The notes: generated by a model not told the origin, from the sequence alone. Counted from the stretch's first letter, positions 10,215-21,244 are shown. The stretch: DNA of 64,000 nt from Atherix ibis (GCA_958298945.1 OY282605.1:22670811-22734810), one strand, 5' to 3'. A program made the numbers and translations.

Positions 10215-11481
10215 AGAGGGTCATTCAACAAGTACTTAGCCTACAAAAGAAAAACGAACATTTTGGAAAGGTGGTAATTTATTTTTCCACATAATCTCCT
10301 TCAAGCTCGATACACTTGGCCCAGCGATGCTCTAATTTTTTTAAACCCGTCCAAAAATACATTTTCTCGAGGGAAGCAAAATAGGCCTCCGTGGCGACGA
10401 TGACCTCCTCATTCGACCCAAATCTATTCCCGGCAAGTGATTTTTTCAGGTTTGGAAACAAAAAATAGTCACAGGGGGCCAAATCTGGAGAGTACGGTGG
10501 ATGGGGCAGCAATTCGTAGCGCAATTCGACCAATTTGGCCATGGCGACAGCGGAGGTGTGGGATGGCGCGTTGTCGTGGTGGAACAGCACTTTTTTCTTC
10601 GCAAAGCGGGGCCCCTTTTTCTTCAATTCGACGTCAAATCGGCCCAATAAGTCAGCATAGTAGCGCCCCGTGATTGTTTTGCCCTTCTCGAGGTAATCGA
10701 TGTTGATCACACCTTGTGAATCCCAGAAAACGGTGGCCATCACCTTTCCGGCCGATCGAACAGTCTTCACCTTCTTCGGAGCACGTTCGCCGGGTGAAGT
10801 CGACTGTTTCGACTGTTCCTTGGTCTCTGGTGTGTACCAGTGAATCCATGTTTCGTCGACGGTCACGAAACGATGCAAGAATTCCACTGGATTGCGCTGA
10901 AACAGCGCCAAACACGTCGCCGATGTGGTCTCACGGTTGCGCTTGTTTTCCGATGTGAGCAAACGCGGCACCCATCGCGCCGACAGCTTTCTCATGCCCA
11001 GTTCTTCGTGTAGAATATGATGCACCATTCCTACTGCGATGCCCACAGTCTCAGCTATCTCGTGAACCTTCAATCGACGGTCTGCCAATACGAGATCGTG
11101 GACTTTTTTAACGTTTTCCTCCATAGCAGCCGTTTTCGGGGCACCTGGGCGTGGCTCATCAAAAACCGACGTGCGGCCACGAACAAACTCGTTGAACAAA
11201 TTCTTGACGGTCGCAAGGAGAAGAATCACCATACATAGCATCCAAGCGATCTTTGATTTCGCTGCGCGTTTTCCCTTCCAAAAACAAGAATCTAATCACC
11301 GAACGATATTGTTCTTACCGACACGCTCGCTTTCAAAGGCTCTCAAAACAAAACTAATGAAGGGAATCGACTGAAACTTTGACAGTAGGTTACTAAAAGA
11401 ATGTTCTGCACGATGGTAAATTTCTTTTGTGACAGCAGTTCTATCGGGCGGTGAGGCTAAGTACTTGTTGAATGAACATCG
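10215..11481 (-). mobile_element. Nearly full-length mariner (irritans-like), TIRs and TA flanks
   Basis: At 1,267 bp it has the classical mariner length. The inverted ends share 25 of 28 bases, including TCATTCAACAAGTACTTAGC. TA flanks are at 10213-10214 and 11482-11483. It interrupts the older mariner 8931-12257: the flanks read SDLYCQQL-like transposase text across the TA. The transposase is described separately. Its good preservation makes it one of the youngest insertions of this stack. Confidence 0.95.
10279..11241 (-). pseudogene. mariner transposase, 320-codon open frame, DD34D triad intact
   Basis: The frame covers most of a mariner transposase: VKKVHDLVLADRRLKVHEI (helix-turn-helix region), RWVPRLLTSENKR, FVTVDETWIHWYTPETK (first Asp), GKVMATVFWDSQGVINIDYL, FHHDNAPSHTS (second Asp) and SPDLAPCDYFLF (third Asp), ending CIELEGDYVEK. 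There are 34 residues between the second and third aspartates, as expected for mariner. The N-terminus is broken: upstream of about 11230 the sequence continues in another frame (EGKTRSEIKDRLDAMYGDSS), and a second shift lies near 11300. The apparent start at 11241 is therefore an artefact, and the element is probably inactive though recently so. Confidence 0.9.
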
Positions 11482-12291
11482 TAGGTCCGAATTAAGAGTT
11501 CGGCCGTAGAGGAGCAGTAGATGATTCCCTGCCAGTCCCACCTAACACACAGCAAAACCTTCCTGGCTGTCAATCCTGGCTTGGCCACCGTTTGCGCCGG
11601 GTGACCGCGATTTGACCACGACCGTTGTCGCTTGACGTTGTCGTAAGTGACCCACTTTTCATCACCAGTAACCATCCGCTTCAGAAATGGATCGATATTG
11701 TTGCGATTCAGCAGCGATTCGCAGATGGAAATTCGGTCCATGAGTTTTTTTTGCGATAACTCGTGTCGCACCCATACATCGAGCTTCTTTTTGTATCCAG
11801 CCTTATTTAAGTAGTTCCAAACGGTTTTTTGTGCAATGTTTAGCTCCTGGGCAATTGGAACAGTACTTACGTGACGGTCGGACTCGACGATTTCCAATAT
11901 ATTATCGACATTTTCGACAATTGGCCTTCCAGAGCGTGGTGCATCTTTGACATCAAAATTATCGGAACGGAATCGACAAAACCAAAATTGCGCATGATTT
12001 GCTGTTACAGTATCAGGACCATAAACACTATTCACATTTTCAGCTGCCTGGCTTGCGTTTTCGCCTTTATCGAAGAAAAACTGTAAAATATGGCGTATTT
12101 TCTCTTTGTTGGTCTCCATCTTTGATGCGTGCTAAAAAAATACTGAGTCAAGTAATCACAAAACTGTATGACGAAATCTTATCTTTCTAACGCCATCTAG
12201 TGCAACCCGATCGCACTTTTAAAACGGGAGATACAGACTCCTAAAGCCATCTATTGGTAAAATAATGGATTAATTTTTACTACAACTTATA

Positions 12292-13085
12292 TGCCTCTCC
12301 CACATGTAACTAGTGGTGACGATTTCTTTAAACGGCAACTGTGGGAATATAATTTTTGAATTTTTGCAGCTAGTTCTAGGAAATCGTACTTTTTAATTTA
12401 CGATGAAACCATAGCTAAGAAAGGAGCTAATGATGTAGTAAGCTTTTTACACTATTTTCTTGAGAACTTTTTAGCACCAACAGTCAGAAAAATATATCTT
12501 TATTCCGATAACTGCAGCTCACAAAATAAAAACAAAGTCTTGGCTCAGTACCTTTATACACTTCTTGCAAATACTAACAGATTTTCTGAAATAATACACA
12601 GATTTCCAGAACCGGGGCACAGTTTTCTTCCTTGCGACAGGAGCTTTGGTTTAATCGAAAAAGAGAAAAGGAAACGGGAAAAGATCTATTTGCCAGAAAA
12701 ATGGGTTCAACTGGTTAAAAATACATGTCGCAAATTTATAGTAGTTCCAGTTTCCCAAGATATGGTTTTAGATTTCACTGGTCATTTTAAAGGGGCTTTC
12801 AAAACAACCGTTTCAAACAAAAGGAAACGAAAATTTGGGATATCTTCCTACCGTGTCATTTGCGTATACAGCAAAAGGCGTAGAATGCAGCAGTGTTGCC
12901 TCTGCCTTGCTAAAGGACTTGTTTATCCTTCAGAGACATGGCGTTACGTTGACTTTACCTGCTTCTACATCTCTCTTCTACTCTGGGCCGTTACCACTTA
13001 AGCGCCCCAAATATCTACATGTCCGAGAACTCGCAATAAAATATGTGCCCCAGACTGTATGTGGTTTAATGACCAGCTGAAGAGC
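12292..13085 (+). pseudogene. DUF7869-type DDE transposase, downstream fragment
   Basis: It starts right after the MITE target TA: MPLPHVTSGDDFFKRQLWEY, an in-frame stop near 12352, then KSYFLIYDETIAKKGANDVV, IYLYSDNCSSQNKNK (aspartate-containing block), FPEPGHSFLPCDRSFGLIEK, IYLPEKWVQLVKNTCRKF and ISSYRVI. A frameshift near 12860 moves the ending (SGPLPLKRPKYLHVREL, KYVPQTVCGL) to another frame. The YDET, SDNC..QN and PGHS-LPCDR-FG blocks are what I recall from insect DUF7869 proteins, thought to be transposases. It is the continuation of 8743-8884, separated by 3.4 kb of nested insertions. Confidence 0.75.
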
Positions 13086-13197
13086 CAAGAAGAAGAGCAA
13101 ACTGTTGGGTACGAAGTTACTTTATTATGTACTTTTGAAAAAAAATTGTTAATACATAACTTGAAATATGTTATTCACTTTTTTGTCGCATCCTCCG

Positions 13198-13218
13198 GTG
13201 CAAAAAGGGGGCAGCTCC
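13198..13218 (+). repeat. Far copy of the GTGCAAAAA...GGCAGCTCC motif
   Basis: It matches the 8.5-8.7 kb cluster except at one or two positions in the central G/C/A run. It lies about 110 bp past the end of the split transposase, which is why I suspect terminal or subterminal repeats of that transposon. Its orientation is the same as the left copies rather than inverted, which does not fit a simple TIR. Confidence 0.55.
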
Positions 13219-13499
13219 ATCGTTTTATTTTTTATATTATTATCTATCCAAGTTTCCAAGAGGAGTAATTTGAGAGTATATTATGTATTAAGTAATAGAG
13301 TTTAACTCCGAATTACGTGTATATTATGTATTAAGTAAAATTTCCAAATTACTTATCCTGGGAATTTTTGACATAATGAAGTTAAAATTTATTATGTTTT
13401 ATTGTCTTGTGGCGCTGTTTTTTTTAAACCACTTATGGTTCGGAATAAAAAAAATGCAGCTATCAAACGATCATAGCATTTAGAATTGACAGTAAGGAT

Positions 13500-14440
13500 C
13501 TCTCCTCAGACCAAAATGCACACCAGAGAGTCAATTTCCACAACTTTAGAAGAGGCAACGCCTGATGCTACTACCAAAGGGAAGGGGGCAACTTGAGGGT
13601 TTTTCCTCAGAACGACGAATTTGTGTACTGGACATGGCGGGTAAAATTCTCGAACGCATTCTACACAATCGATTGGTGGAGTTCACCGAAGGGCAGAGAG
13701 GGGTTTATCTGAAGTCTAATTTAGCTTCAGGAGGCCATGCTCTACCTTGGATGCTATTGATATGGCAAAAGGTGCAGAAGCGGCTTCATAAGGTACTGCG
13801 CTATCATAACTTTTGATGTGAAGAATGCTCTGCAAAATGGGATTATATCATTGACACCCTGGGCGCAATGGGTGTTCCGGTCAAGCAGCTGGTGTGGGGG
13901 GGGGGAGTTAGGATTATACAGGATCATAAGAGGATCTCAATGCGGCCCGGTTATGAGTCTCCTGTTATGGAAAGTGTTGTTTGATGCTATTCTCAGGCTC
14001 CATATTCCAGAGGAGGCGAGAATCATCACATTTGCTGAGGATGTTGCTATGGTCGTGGTGGCAAAATGTATAGAAGAGGTAGAACAGATAGTCCTCGCCA
14101 CTAACAGTTGGAGTAATCAGCTTGTAACTGATTACTAACTGTTAACTGCCAACAATGGTGGTGCGTTGATTGAGCGTATCTCAATCCCTATAGTCGAAGG
14201 CGACTCGTGGTTTCATGTTGCGGACCGCAAGGCCACGTTTAACAACTTATAACTGTTCGTTTTGTTCGTAGTGAGCTCCTGGTAGCTGGTTTTGGACTGG
14301 CGGAACATAAGACGGAGGTAGGCCTTACTACGGAGGTAGGCCTTATATTTTCTCTACCCTTCCTCTAGGAAGAGTAGAGAAAATATTACCATCAGGGTTT
14401 GCGAATATGAGGTGATCTCGGGAGCATCTCAAAAGTACTT
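13500..14440 (+). pseudogene. R1-like LINE reverse transcriptase fragment
   Basis: Reading through several frameshifts gives the RT fingers and palm: LDMAGKILERILHNRL, ITFDVKNAF (catalytic Asp), GPLLWNVLFDAILRL-like text and ITFAEDVAMVVVAK. The active-site motif normally F/YADD reads FAED, so a catalytic aspartate is lost. After an insertion at about 14085-14262 the thumb continues with VAGFGLAEHKTEV. The order and wording match R1-clade elements. No 5' or 3' end is visible. Confidence 0.8.
14085..14262 (+). repeat. 5'-truncated LINE 3' tail inserted in the R1-like RT
   Basis: This segment interrupts the RT reading. It is a copy of 34247-34425 in the opposite orientation; both contain GTAACTGATTACT, TGTTAACTGCCA, GTGCGTTGATTGAGCGTA and GGCGACTCGTGGTTT. 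At 34 kb it follows the C-terminal zinc-finger region of a Jockey-like LINE on the same strand, so I infer that it is that family's 3' UTR. Confidence 0.7.
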
Positions 14441-14671
14441 AGGACGTTGCAGATGTTAAACTTAGTGCCAGATGCAAGTAAAAAGAGTGATAGTAGCTGG
14501 GATAGAGAGGGAATTAAGGTATTGAATAGGATCGTAAATAGATTGGACCCTTGTGGAATATCATTTCCGATTTTGCGTTTTGACGACAAATCAGCGGTGG
14601 TGCGTACCATGAAGTTTCTACCAGTTCAGGAGCAACGTTGTTGGAAATTGAGTTTATTGGCAAATACCTGA

Positions 14672-15255
14672 TCAAGTTTTGTTGCTGAGATCTTTATCAA
14701 GATTTTGTAGATGCACGGCAATAATGAAAATGCTTTCAAATTATTAGCGGAAATATGAGATAGCTTTTTCTTAGCAACGAAAAAAGGACTACTGTAATCT
14801 TCCTGCAGGTTGGAAAAATGTATATTTGAAGAACTTAGTTCCTAATAATTTTATTGAGTGCTCTATAATCATTTTACATGAAATATTGTACTTGCAGGGT
14901 GTGGTACCCGTGAAGGAGTTCAATGTTTAAAAGAACTTTGCAATTTAGGGATTATAATGGAGGCTGCTTTGGTAGAAGAGAGATTTTATATGAACGATTC
15001 TTTCTCTCTATGGCATACGAGTATATAAATAATGTGATTATTGGTTGAAAAAGAGACCCCGGCCTATGGCAGTTCCACTACAACAGCTGTCAAATCGAAT
15101 AAAATCTAATTCTCGGATCCAATAGATAGACTTGAAAGTAAATTTTTATTTGAGTAGCAAATTAAGTTGCAGTAGCAATTTTTTTTGCTGCTTGGTTTTT
15201 CATATTTTTATTTTTGACAGATCACATGTAAAATTTGACGTAAGTTAAAGTTAAA
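14672..15255. other. Spacer, nothing recognised
   Basis: AT-rich DNA with no readable transposase, RT or RNA gene. Short open frames near 14450-14670 have no recognisable motif. Confidence 0.4.
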
Positions 15256-15259
15256 AGTG

Positions 15260-16145
15260 ATCAGTTAGCATTGTCATTTATATCATAGAAAGACTTAACA
15301 TATGTCTGGACAACGGTTATAAATTATTTAATTTCATTATTAAAATTCGTGTTCTGTGAAAAATGTATTTTGCGCACTTCGACCATTTTATGGTCATTAT
15401 TATTGACCTACTGAGCAGGTAATTTAAGCTATAGTGACAAAATTTTGCAGCAATTTGACGCAATTGGATATCAAACCACCAACCCGTGTGCGTAGAGGGC
15501 ATACAAAGGAAAATATTGCTGCCGTAGCGTCCAGTGTTGGTGAAGAACGCAATTTATCCATCTATGGCCGTTCACAGCAATTGGTATTGTGTTGCTCGAC
15601 TATGTGCAACATTTTACCTAAGGATCTTGGTCTGAAAGCATATAAAATATAGATTGTGCTAGAATTGAAGCCAGTGGGCCTTGGAAGAACTTGAGGAAAA
15701 TGCTTTTTTTTACTAAAAAATTATGTTTAGCGACGAAGCTCATTTATGGTTGAATGGGTATGTGAATAAGCAAAATTTTTCTGCACTCAGAAAAACGCAG
15801 TGTTTGGTACGGTTTATCGGTTCGTGTTTCTTTAAAGATAACGCTAGCCGCAACGTTACAGTCAATGACGCCCGTCAGAGTTTGCAAATATTTACCCAAA
15901 AATGCATTTGATCGACATCTAGTTTCAAATAGACGGCGCTACATGCCACAAAGCACGTGAAACAATGGACATATTGAGATATAAGTTCGTTGAGCAATTT
16001 ATCTAACGTTTCGGACCGGTGATTTGGTCGCCTAGATCGTGCTATTTGACACCTCTAGACTATTTTTTTATTGAGGTACATTAAATCACTCATGTATGCT
16101 GAAAAACCAGCATATACTTGCAGGCTTGGAAGGTAACATTACACG
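15260..16145 (+). pseudogene. Tc1/mariner-superfamily DDE transposase (NGYVNKQN type), decayed
   Basis: Readable blocks in order: CALRPFYGH, PTEQV, LDIKPPTRVRRGHTKENIAA, LSIYGRSQQL, LPKDLGLKAYKI, MFSDEAHLWLNGYVNKQNFS (first catalytic Asp), CFFKDNASRNVTVND, then PRSCYLTPLDYFF (third Asp) and THVYAEKPAY. Stops and shifts separate them. This is a common insect family with a SDEAHF-NGYVNKQNCR signature; the precise subfamily is uncertain. About 120 codons around the second Asp are degraded. Related remnants lie at 19.5, 39.9, 53.6, 54.2 and 58.6 kb. Confidence 0.8.
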
Positions 16146-16149
16146 TGTT

Positions 16150-17165
16150 ATTATTATAATTTTTTTTTTTTAGATTATTGAGGTACAGGGGGAAATCTTC
16201 AAAAGGTACTCGACTGGGAGGCCTTCTACCTGTCAGACGAGTTATGCGGGATTTTTACCTCGCTAAAACCTAACCTGTACCTCTACCCTTGCTCCCGGAA
16301 CGATGGTTCCCCGGCGGCACTCTTTGTAAATACTACTTCGCCGGGGCGTTCTTATAATATTTTACTATTTATTATATTTTACTGCTGTCCCGATGTTATG
16401 ACGCCTCGCAGCCTATTCTTCGTACGTGGTGTGAAGATCCTTGATGATAGATTCCGCGTACTCTGCAACTCTGTTCCGCCAATGACAGGTCTGCCGATAT
16501 AGGCTTTTAATCCTATGCATGACCGTCTTATACGGTCTGCCCCACGGGTCCCGCTCCACTTCCGCACAGAGTTCCTTCCAGCATTCTCGTTTACTCGAGT
16601 TGACGGCGTTTCTGAGAAGGCGCCTTTTCTCTTCGTAGGTCCGTCTGAGTTCCTCTGTCGAGGCCCTGTCTCGCTTACAAGCACGTTGGTGTTGCCTTCT
16701 TGCCTTAAGGCATGCTCGCCGGTGTAGGGCGATGGTCTGGTTCCACCAGTAGACTGCTGCTCGACCGTTGATCGGGCGATTCCTTGGCATCGACGCATCG
16801 CTGGCTGCCACCAGGGTCGCTGCTACCTCTTCTGTGATGCCCTCGGCAGTTGTTGACCGGGGCGCTGGTGATCCGCTCATCATCAACCTGAAGGTCTCCT
16901 AATCAAAGCATTTGCTGTTCCAGCCCACTGGCTGCCTCCATGTGGGTCTGTGGCGCCACCCGCTTCTGGGACTGTTGTTGATTTCCCAGATTATAGCTTG
17001 ATGGTCGCTATTTGTGAACTCTTCATCGACCTTCCATTCGCAGCCCCCTTTTGTTAGGACACTGCTAATGAATGTCAGGTCGATAATGGAGTTCGCGGCT
17101 CATTTGCGATAGGTGCTCACAGTTCCCTCATTCATGAGAGTGAGGTTTAGTGTCGAGTTATTATA
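16150..17165 (-). pseudogene. R1-like LINE: endonuclease end, linker and 3' tail
   Basis: Read on the minus strand from 17165: LMNEGTVSTYRK, NSIIDLTFISSVL, GGCEWKVDEEFTNSDHQAII (endonuclease C-terminus with the catalytic S-D-H), then the frame 16886-16413 with YWWNQTIALHRRACLKARRQ and ECWKELCAEVERDPWGRPYK, the linker that precedes the RT in R1-clade elements. The RT is absent; the sequence passes to a GC-rich tail ending in an A-run (minus strand) at about 16160-16176. It is an internally deleted retrotransposed copy or two fused pieces. Confidence 0.8.
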
Positions 17166-17289
17166 GAGATACCATCCGAGATACTTGAAGAAGTGGCTCA
17201 AAATTAAACCTCTCGTAAGGATCATTTAAGACCTTTTCGTGAACAACATTTATATAAAATAATCCTTAGAAAGTAATTGGCATGATGAT

Positions 17290-17770
17290 TGACGTGAGGC
17301 AGCGGTTTCAGGAACACCTTTTATACGTTGGTGGGAAGGCTGCGGGTATAATGATAGTACTGGCGTGCCTAATGTAGAACCTTGGGGCACGCAAGCAGAG
17401 TAGGAGGACTTTGTTGGCTACCGTGGTCGGATCAATTATGCTGTATGATGCACCAATTTGGGCAGATGGGTTGATTTAATTAACCTACACACGTGGAGTT
17501 GTCTATCGTAGGAGTACGTTGAGTGTATAGTGGCATACACCAGGCTTTTTGTATAGTGGTCGGGATGATACCGATCATAATACTTGCAGATGAATGGCAG
17601 AAGCTGTATCGCCGGAGAGGTCGGTGTGACGCTGTGGCGCGATCTGAGGCTTGTACGGAGGAAAGAAATGAGTCCAAGAAGAGGTGGTAAGATCGTGGGG
17701 AGAATATCCTCGATGGCAGATCATTTCGGGTTCCGCTATACCGCTTCATATTGGATTCCTAGTCCAATAT
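17290..17770 (+). pseudogene. R1-like LINE, region after the RT
   Basis: Text such as LLATVVGSIMLYGAPIWADG, a GRDDTDHNTCR stretch, and DEWQKLYRRRGRCDAVARSE-like wording in other frames corresponds to the post-RT region of R1-type ORF2 (consensus SVLTYGISIWAEAL, then RRRLYRRRG). Several frameshifts are present. It faces the neighbouring R1-like piece in the opposite orientation, so the two are separate copies. Confidence 0.65.
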
Positions 17771-17774
17771 ATTA

Positions 17775-19010
17775 ATTTATGAATTAATAAAAAAATTACA
17801 ATTTTTTAATTATAAATCTGTGTTTTCTATTAAAATTACTTCCTGCGTTAATGTTGGAATACCCACAACAAGAAACGATTAAACAATAAAAAGGATATTA
17901 GGAAGTGTACAAACAAGACCATAAACTGATTATTTATTCTTCTAAAAATAAAATACAGCCCCAAAAAGTATATAGTTCGATAAAACGAAAATAGACTGAA
18001 TACAAAATTTTCGCCCCGCCCCGTAAATAAAGGATCAAAATTGTAATCGTGAAAAATCTCAAAGTATCTTATCATTCATGATATCTTATTTTTAATGACG
18101 AAAACGAAAGGTCCACATAATATATGAAAAAAAAAATTGAATAATAATATCCCGTTGCGATCTATTCAAGGGTGGTGTATCTAATCAAATTCTGTTTTAT
18201 CTGAAATTTATATCAATTTGCAATCATTTTTCAAGTTGTGTGTTTACTGGCATATTTTACCAAATTTCTATACTGTCTCCTTGACATGAATTTTTTAAAA
18301 TTAATCGACTAAATATATTATGTTTATTTTTAACTTAATAAATTAGATATTAAATCTCTTAGGTCAAAAAATCGAGAGCTAAATTTCAGTTAATATCCAA
18401 TTATTTAGGGAAAAACAGAATAAAACAAAATAATTCCGTTTTTTTTCTGAATCATGTAAGAAAATTTGCTTACACAGAAACAAACAAATAAAAATAAAAA
18501 ATTCATTAAATATAGTGAAAATAAATTTCTCCTAATAACGAAAAAAAAACAATTAAAAAATATTGCAATTTCATTGTTTTTTTTTTTGTTTTTTTTTTTT
18601 TGTAGAAAATGTTTAAGAAATTATTTAAGAAAAAAAAGATTTTCTTATTTTGTGATTGGCAGTTGTAGGGTCATTTCTAACTCTTCGTCCTAGGGTTTTT
18701 GTTATTTACATGATAATTTATTTATAATGACTATAAAGTAAAATGATAAAAAGCAAGTTTGGAAATAAAATAGAATTAAATAATTGACATTTCAAAATAA
18801 AGGAACTTTTAATGAAAATTGTAGATTTTTGTTTCTGTTATTTATCTTTAAATTTTTAAGAGTTTTTCATTTTGTGTCAGATTTTAAATAAAAAAAAACT
18901 GTTACAAATAAGTATCCGGAATGGTTAAATAAAACACCAAACATTATTTAATAACCTTTGTTAATAATTGAGAGGCACACATCTGGTATCGTTGCCACGT
19001 GGAATATCAT
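17775..19010. other. AT-rich spacer
   Basis: Long A/T runs (for example 18541-18605), no recognisable genes or repeat ends. The small frame at 18466-18693 is lysine- and phenylalanine-rich because of composition. Confidence 0.45.
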
Positions 19011-19014
19011 GCAT

Positions 19015-19290
19015 GAGGGTAGTTCTAGAAGTACCCGACCTAACAAAGAATATACAAAATGTTCTGGAAAAAATATCTTTATTTCTCAACATAGTCTGTT
19101 TTTAGCTCGATACACTTTCCCCGGTGATGCTAAATAGCTCGGATATCGTGCTTATAGTAAGAACTGTCGAACTACTCAAAATAGTTATTACCCATTTTTT
19201 AAAGTTTGGAAAGATAGAATAAGCTGAGGGGCTAAATCTGGTGAATAGGCGATAAGACTTTTTCTTGGGCTTTCGATCTGAATGCTCCAC
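19015..19290 (-). pseudogene. mariner C-terminal remnant
   Basis: The minus frame reads FTRFSPSAYSIFPNFKKWV, a decayed SPDLAPSDYFLFPNLKKWL block, followed by ITGESVSS-type text that resembles HRWTKCIELKGDYVEK only weakly. Downstream, gggtagttctagaagtacc near 19018 looks like a mariner terminal repeat (GGGT..TTCNANAAGTAC). It is a heavily mutated irritans-type fragment. Confidence 0.5.
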
Positions 19291-19499
19291 AATCCAGTAA
19301 TGCCATCGCGTTATTGATTGGAATGCATTTTCTAACTCTAAAGATAAAGAGTATTGCTCAGTATTATTTACAGAAACAGGGAGCGTTTTGTGTTCTTAGT
19401 CGACGTTTTTTTAATAACTTTTCAATCAAATATAATTTTATAATTTATATTTTATTGATTGATTATATGGTTGGTTTGTTCGTTCAAGTGCTTCCATAC

Positions 19500-19930
19500 G
19501 AAAAAATCGGTAGGGTTTAAATCAGGGGATCAGGAAAAATTTCTCTCAAAATTTGCATCGTAGCACGAGCTATGTGGGATGTGGCACCGACTAGTTTGAA
19601 CCACATGTTTGGTAGGTCCAATTCTACTAATTCGAATGGAAGAAAGTTTTCCAACATGTCCCGATAGCGATTACCAGTAACTGTTACAACATTGCCTCCA
19701 GCATCCTTAAAGAAATATGGCACAATGATGCCGTCGGCCCAAATGGCGTACCATACAGTTACTCTAAGAGGGTGTAGTGATCTTTGGTGTATCAGATGAG
19801 GGTTTTCAGTGCCTCAGCAGGTATACAAGGCTGCTCTGTAAACTCAAGAGCTTCCTTCTCTATACATGCAGTTTTATTTTATAAATTTAGGTCTCTCGTA
19901 ACGTAGTAGTTAATACAGTATCCTCCGAAA
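19500..19930 (-). pseudogene. DDE transposase fragment (NGYVNKQN family)
   Basis: The minus strand reads ENPHLIHQRSLHPLRVTVWY, then in the frame 19723-19517 MPYFFKDAGGNVVTVTGNRY, RDMLENFLPFELVEL, DLPNMWFKLVGATSHIARAT. This corresponds to the central region from VTVWCG to the second catalytic block, normally WFQQDGATCHTA; the aspartate is replaced by VG, so the site is dead. Both flanking thirds of the protein are missing. Confidence 0.75.
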
Positions 19931-20169
19931 TATACCATTTTTCAGCTAGAGTCCCACGGATAATATTATTGATCTAATTTCATATAGTATTTATACTCCC
20001 GATATCCCATCTGATTCTATGACTTCTATTGCCACTTATATAAACGATACGCCACACTTACTGCCCATGCAAACCGTCAGGTAGCTTCAAATAATTTACA
20101 ACCCAATGTATGCAATATCCAATCGTAGATTACGATATTGAAAGTGGAGATAAATGATTAGAAAAGTGC

Positions 20170-21240
20170 TCATAATACTTTTACTCTTTGTTGAAAGCCT
20201 ACCTACCACCTTATTGGTTAGTCGAAAAAATTCGTGGCGTTTTTGAGTAAAATAGAGACACTCAAATCAGAATGTTAAAATCAATTTATTCCCCATTTTT
20301 AACCGACAATATTTTGCTATTTTCCTTGATTCACAACTGAATCAAGCAGTTTTTACTGGCCTCTTTTAAAGCCAGCTTGGTTCCTTTAAGAGAGTTCTGC
20401 AGATATAGAAATAAGTACCATAGTAGTCTGAGGGTGCTATGGTAAATACATCAAACCTTCCAATCTAAGATTTTTGGAGAACCATCAAAGATCGGTATTT
20501 ACCATAGTGTTGTGGTAAAAGATGAAACCGTTCCTATTAATCAGTTCTGGCAATTTTTCCGCAATTGCTTTGCGTAATCTCTCGAGTTACTCACAGTAAA
20601 GTATCAAGTTAACAGTTTCACCGAACGGTAGCAATTCCATTTCTGTTCCACCATACACACACAGCATAACTTTATTTCCCGTCAATCCTGGCTTTAAATT
20701 TTTTTAGGATCGTTCATCTTTCTTTTTTTAATGATCTCTATCAAACGATATTTTTGTATTCTATCCATTGTCATCGTCAGTTACAATTCACTTAAAAAAT
20801 GACTGGGTTTCATTGCGCTTCAGCAGCATATCGCACATGTTAAGTCTTTAATCTTTTAAAGAATGTTTAATTTTTTCAAGAATTTCATCATTTTTTTCGG
20901 TCATTAGGCGAGGAGAACGGAGCTCATCCTTGATCTGGAAGCGAACCATTAGCGTGCTACTGATTTTAATGCAGCATCTTCACTATAAATACCACAAATT
21001 TTTTCACTAGTCTGCGATGCGTTGTCGCCTTTGTCAAAGTGGTATTATAAAAAAAGTGAGATTTCTCTTTATTCTGGTTTATTTATAACTTTTGTTGTAA
21101 AATAACATACTTTCAAATTGCGCATCTAGTGTTGTTCCAATGCAACTAGTGGCTACTGAGTTATTTGTTTTCAATTCATCTGTCAGAAGATGTCTTACCT
21201 CTAAAGCAACATGATGTCATATATTATTAAAGTGCGTTAC
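20170..21240 (-). pseudogene. mariner (cecropia/mauritiana-like), very decayed
   Basis: Minus-strand blocks from right to left: FFDKGDNASQTSEKICGIYS (compare FFDKGENASQAAENVNSVYG in the 12 kb copy), AMKPSHFLSEL, KLCCVCMVEQKWNCYR, then ILYCE-LERLRKAIAEKLPEL and INRNGFIFYHN. At least a dozen stops and shifts. The right edge contains gcgcatctagtgttgttcc, similar to the end of the 12 kb mariner. It is the oldest-looking mariner in the window. Confidence 0.6.
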
Positions 21241-21244
21241 TTAG

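Larger units (their letters stand above)
8931..12257 (-). mobile_element. mariner (cecropia/mauritiana-like) interrupted by two later insertions
   Basis: The N-terminal part is the minus frame 12119-11457: METNKEKIRHILQFFFDKGE, FWFCRFRSDNFDVKDAPRSG, LDVWVRHELSQKKL and MVTGDEKWVTYDN with the first catalytic aspartate. The C-terminal part is at about 9270-8952: FHQDNARPHTS (second aspartate), SPDLAPSDYHLF (third) and LPPKWQQVIEQKGVYLT. A 66 bp middle piece, 10149-10214, encodes the linking CQQL and EAIAQK text. The ends show diverged inverted repeats (gcatagatagcatg at 8931; complement of ctattgg at 12257) and TA flanks (8929-8930, 12258-12259). Without its two insertions it is about 1.18 kb. 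Confidence 0.85.
8885..12289. mobile_element. 76-bp Tc1-like MITE, split by a mariner
   Basis: The left part (8885-8930) begins TAAGTTGTAGTAAAAA and the right part (12260-12289) ends in its exact complement. Similarity of the arms extends to about 30 bp (both contain an ATTATTTT block). A TA flanks each side (8883-8884 and 12290-12291). The total without the inserted mariner is only 76 bp. AGTTGTAGT-type ends recall Tc1 elements, which is an inference. It sits inside the DUF7869-type transposase and carries the mariner 8931-12257. Confidence 0.75.
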
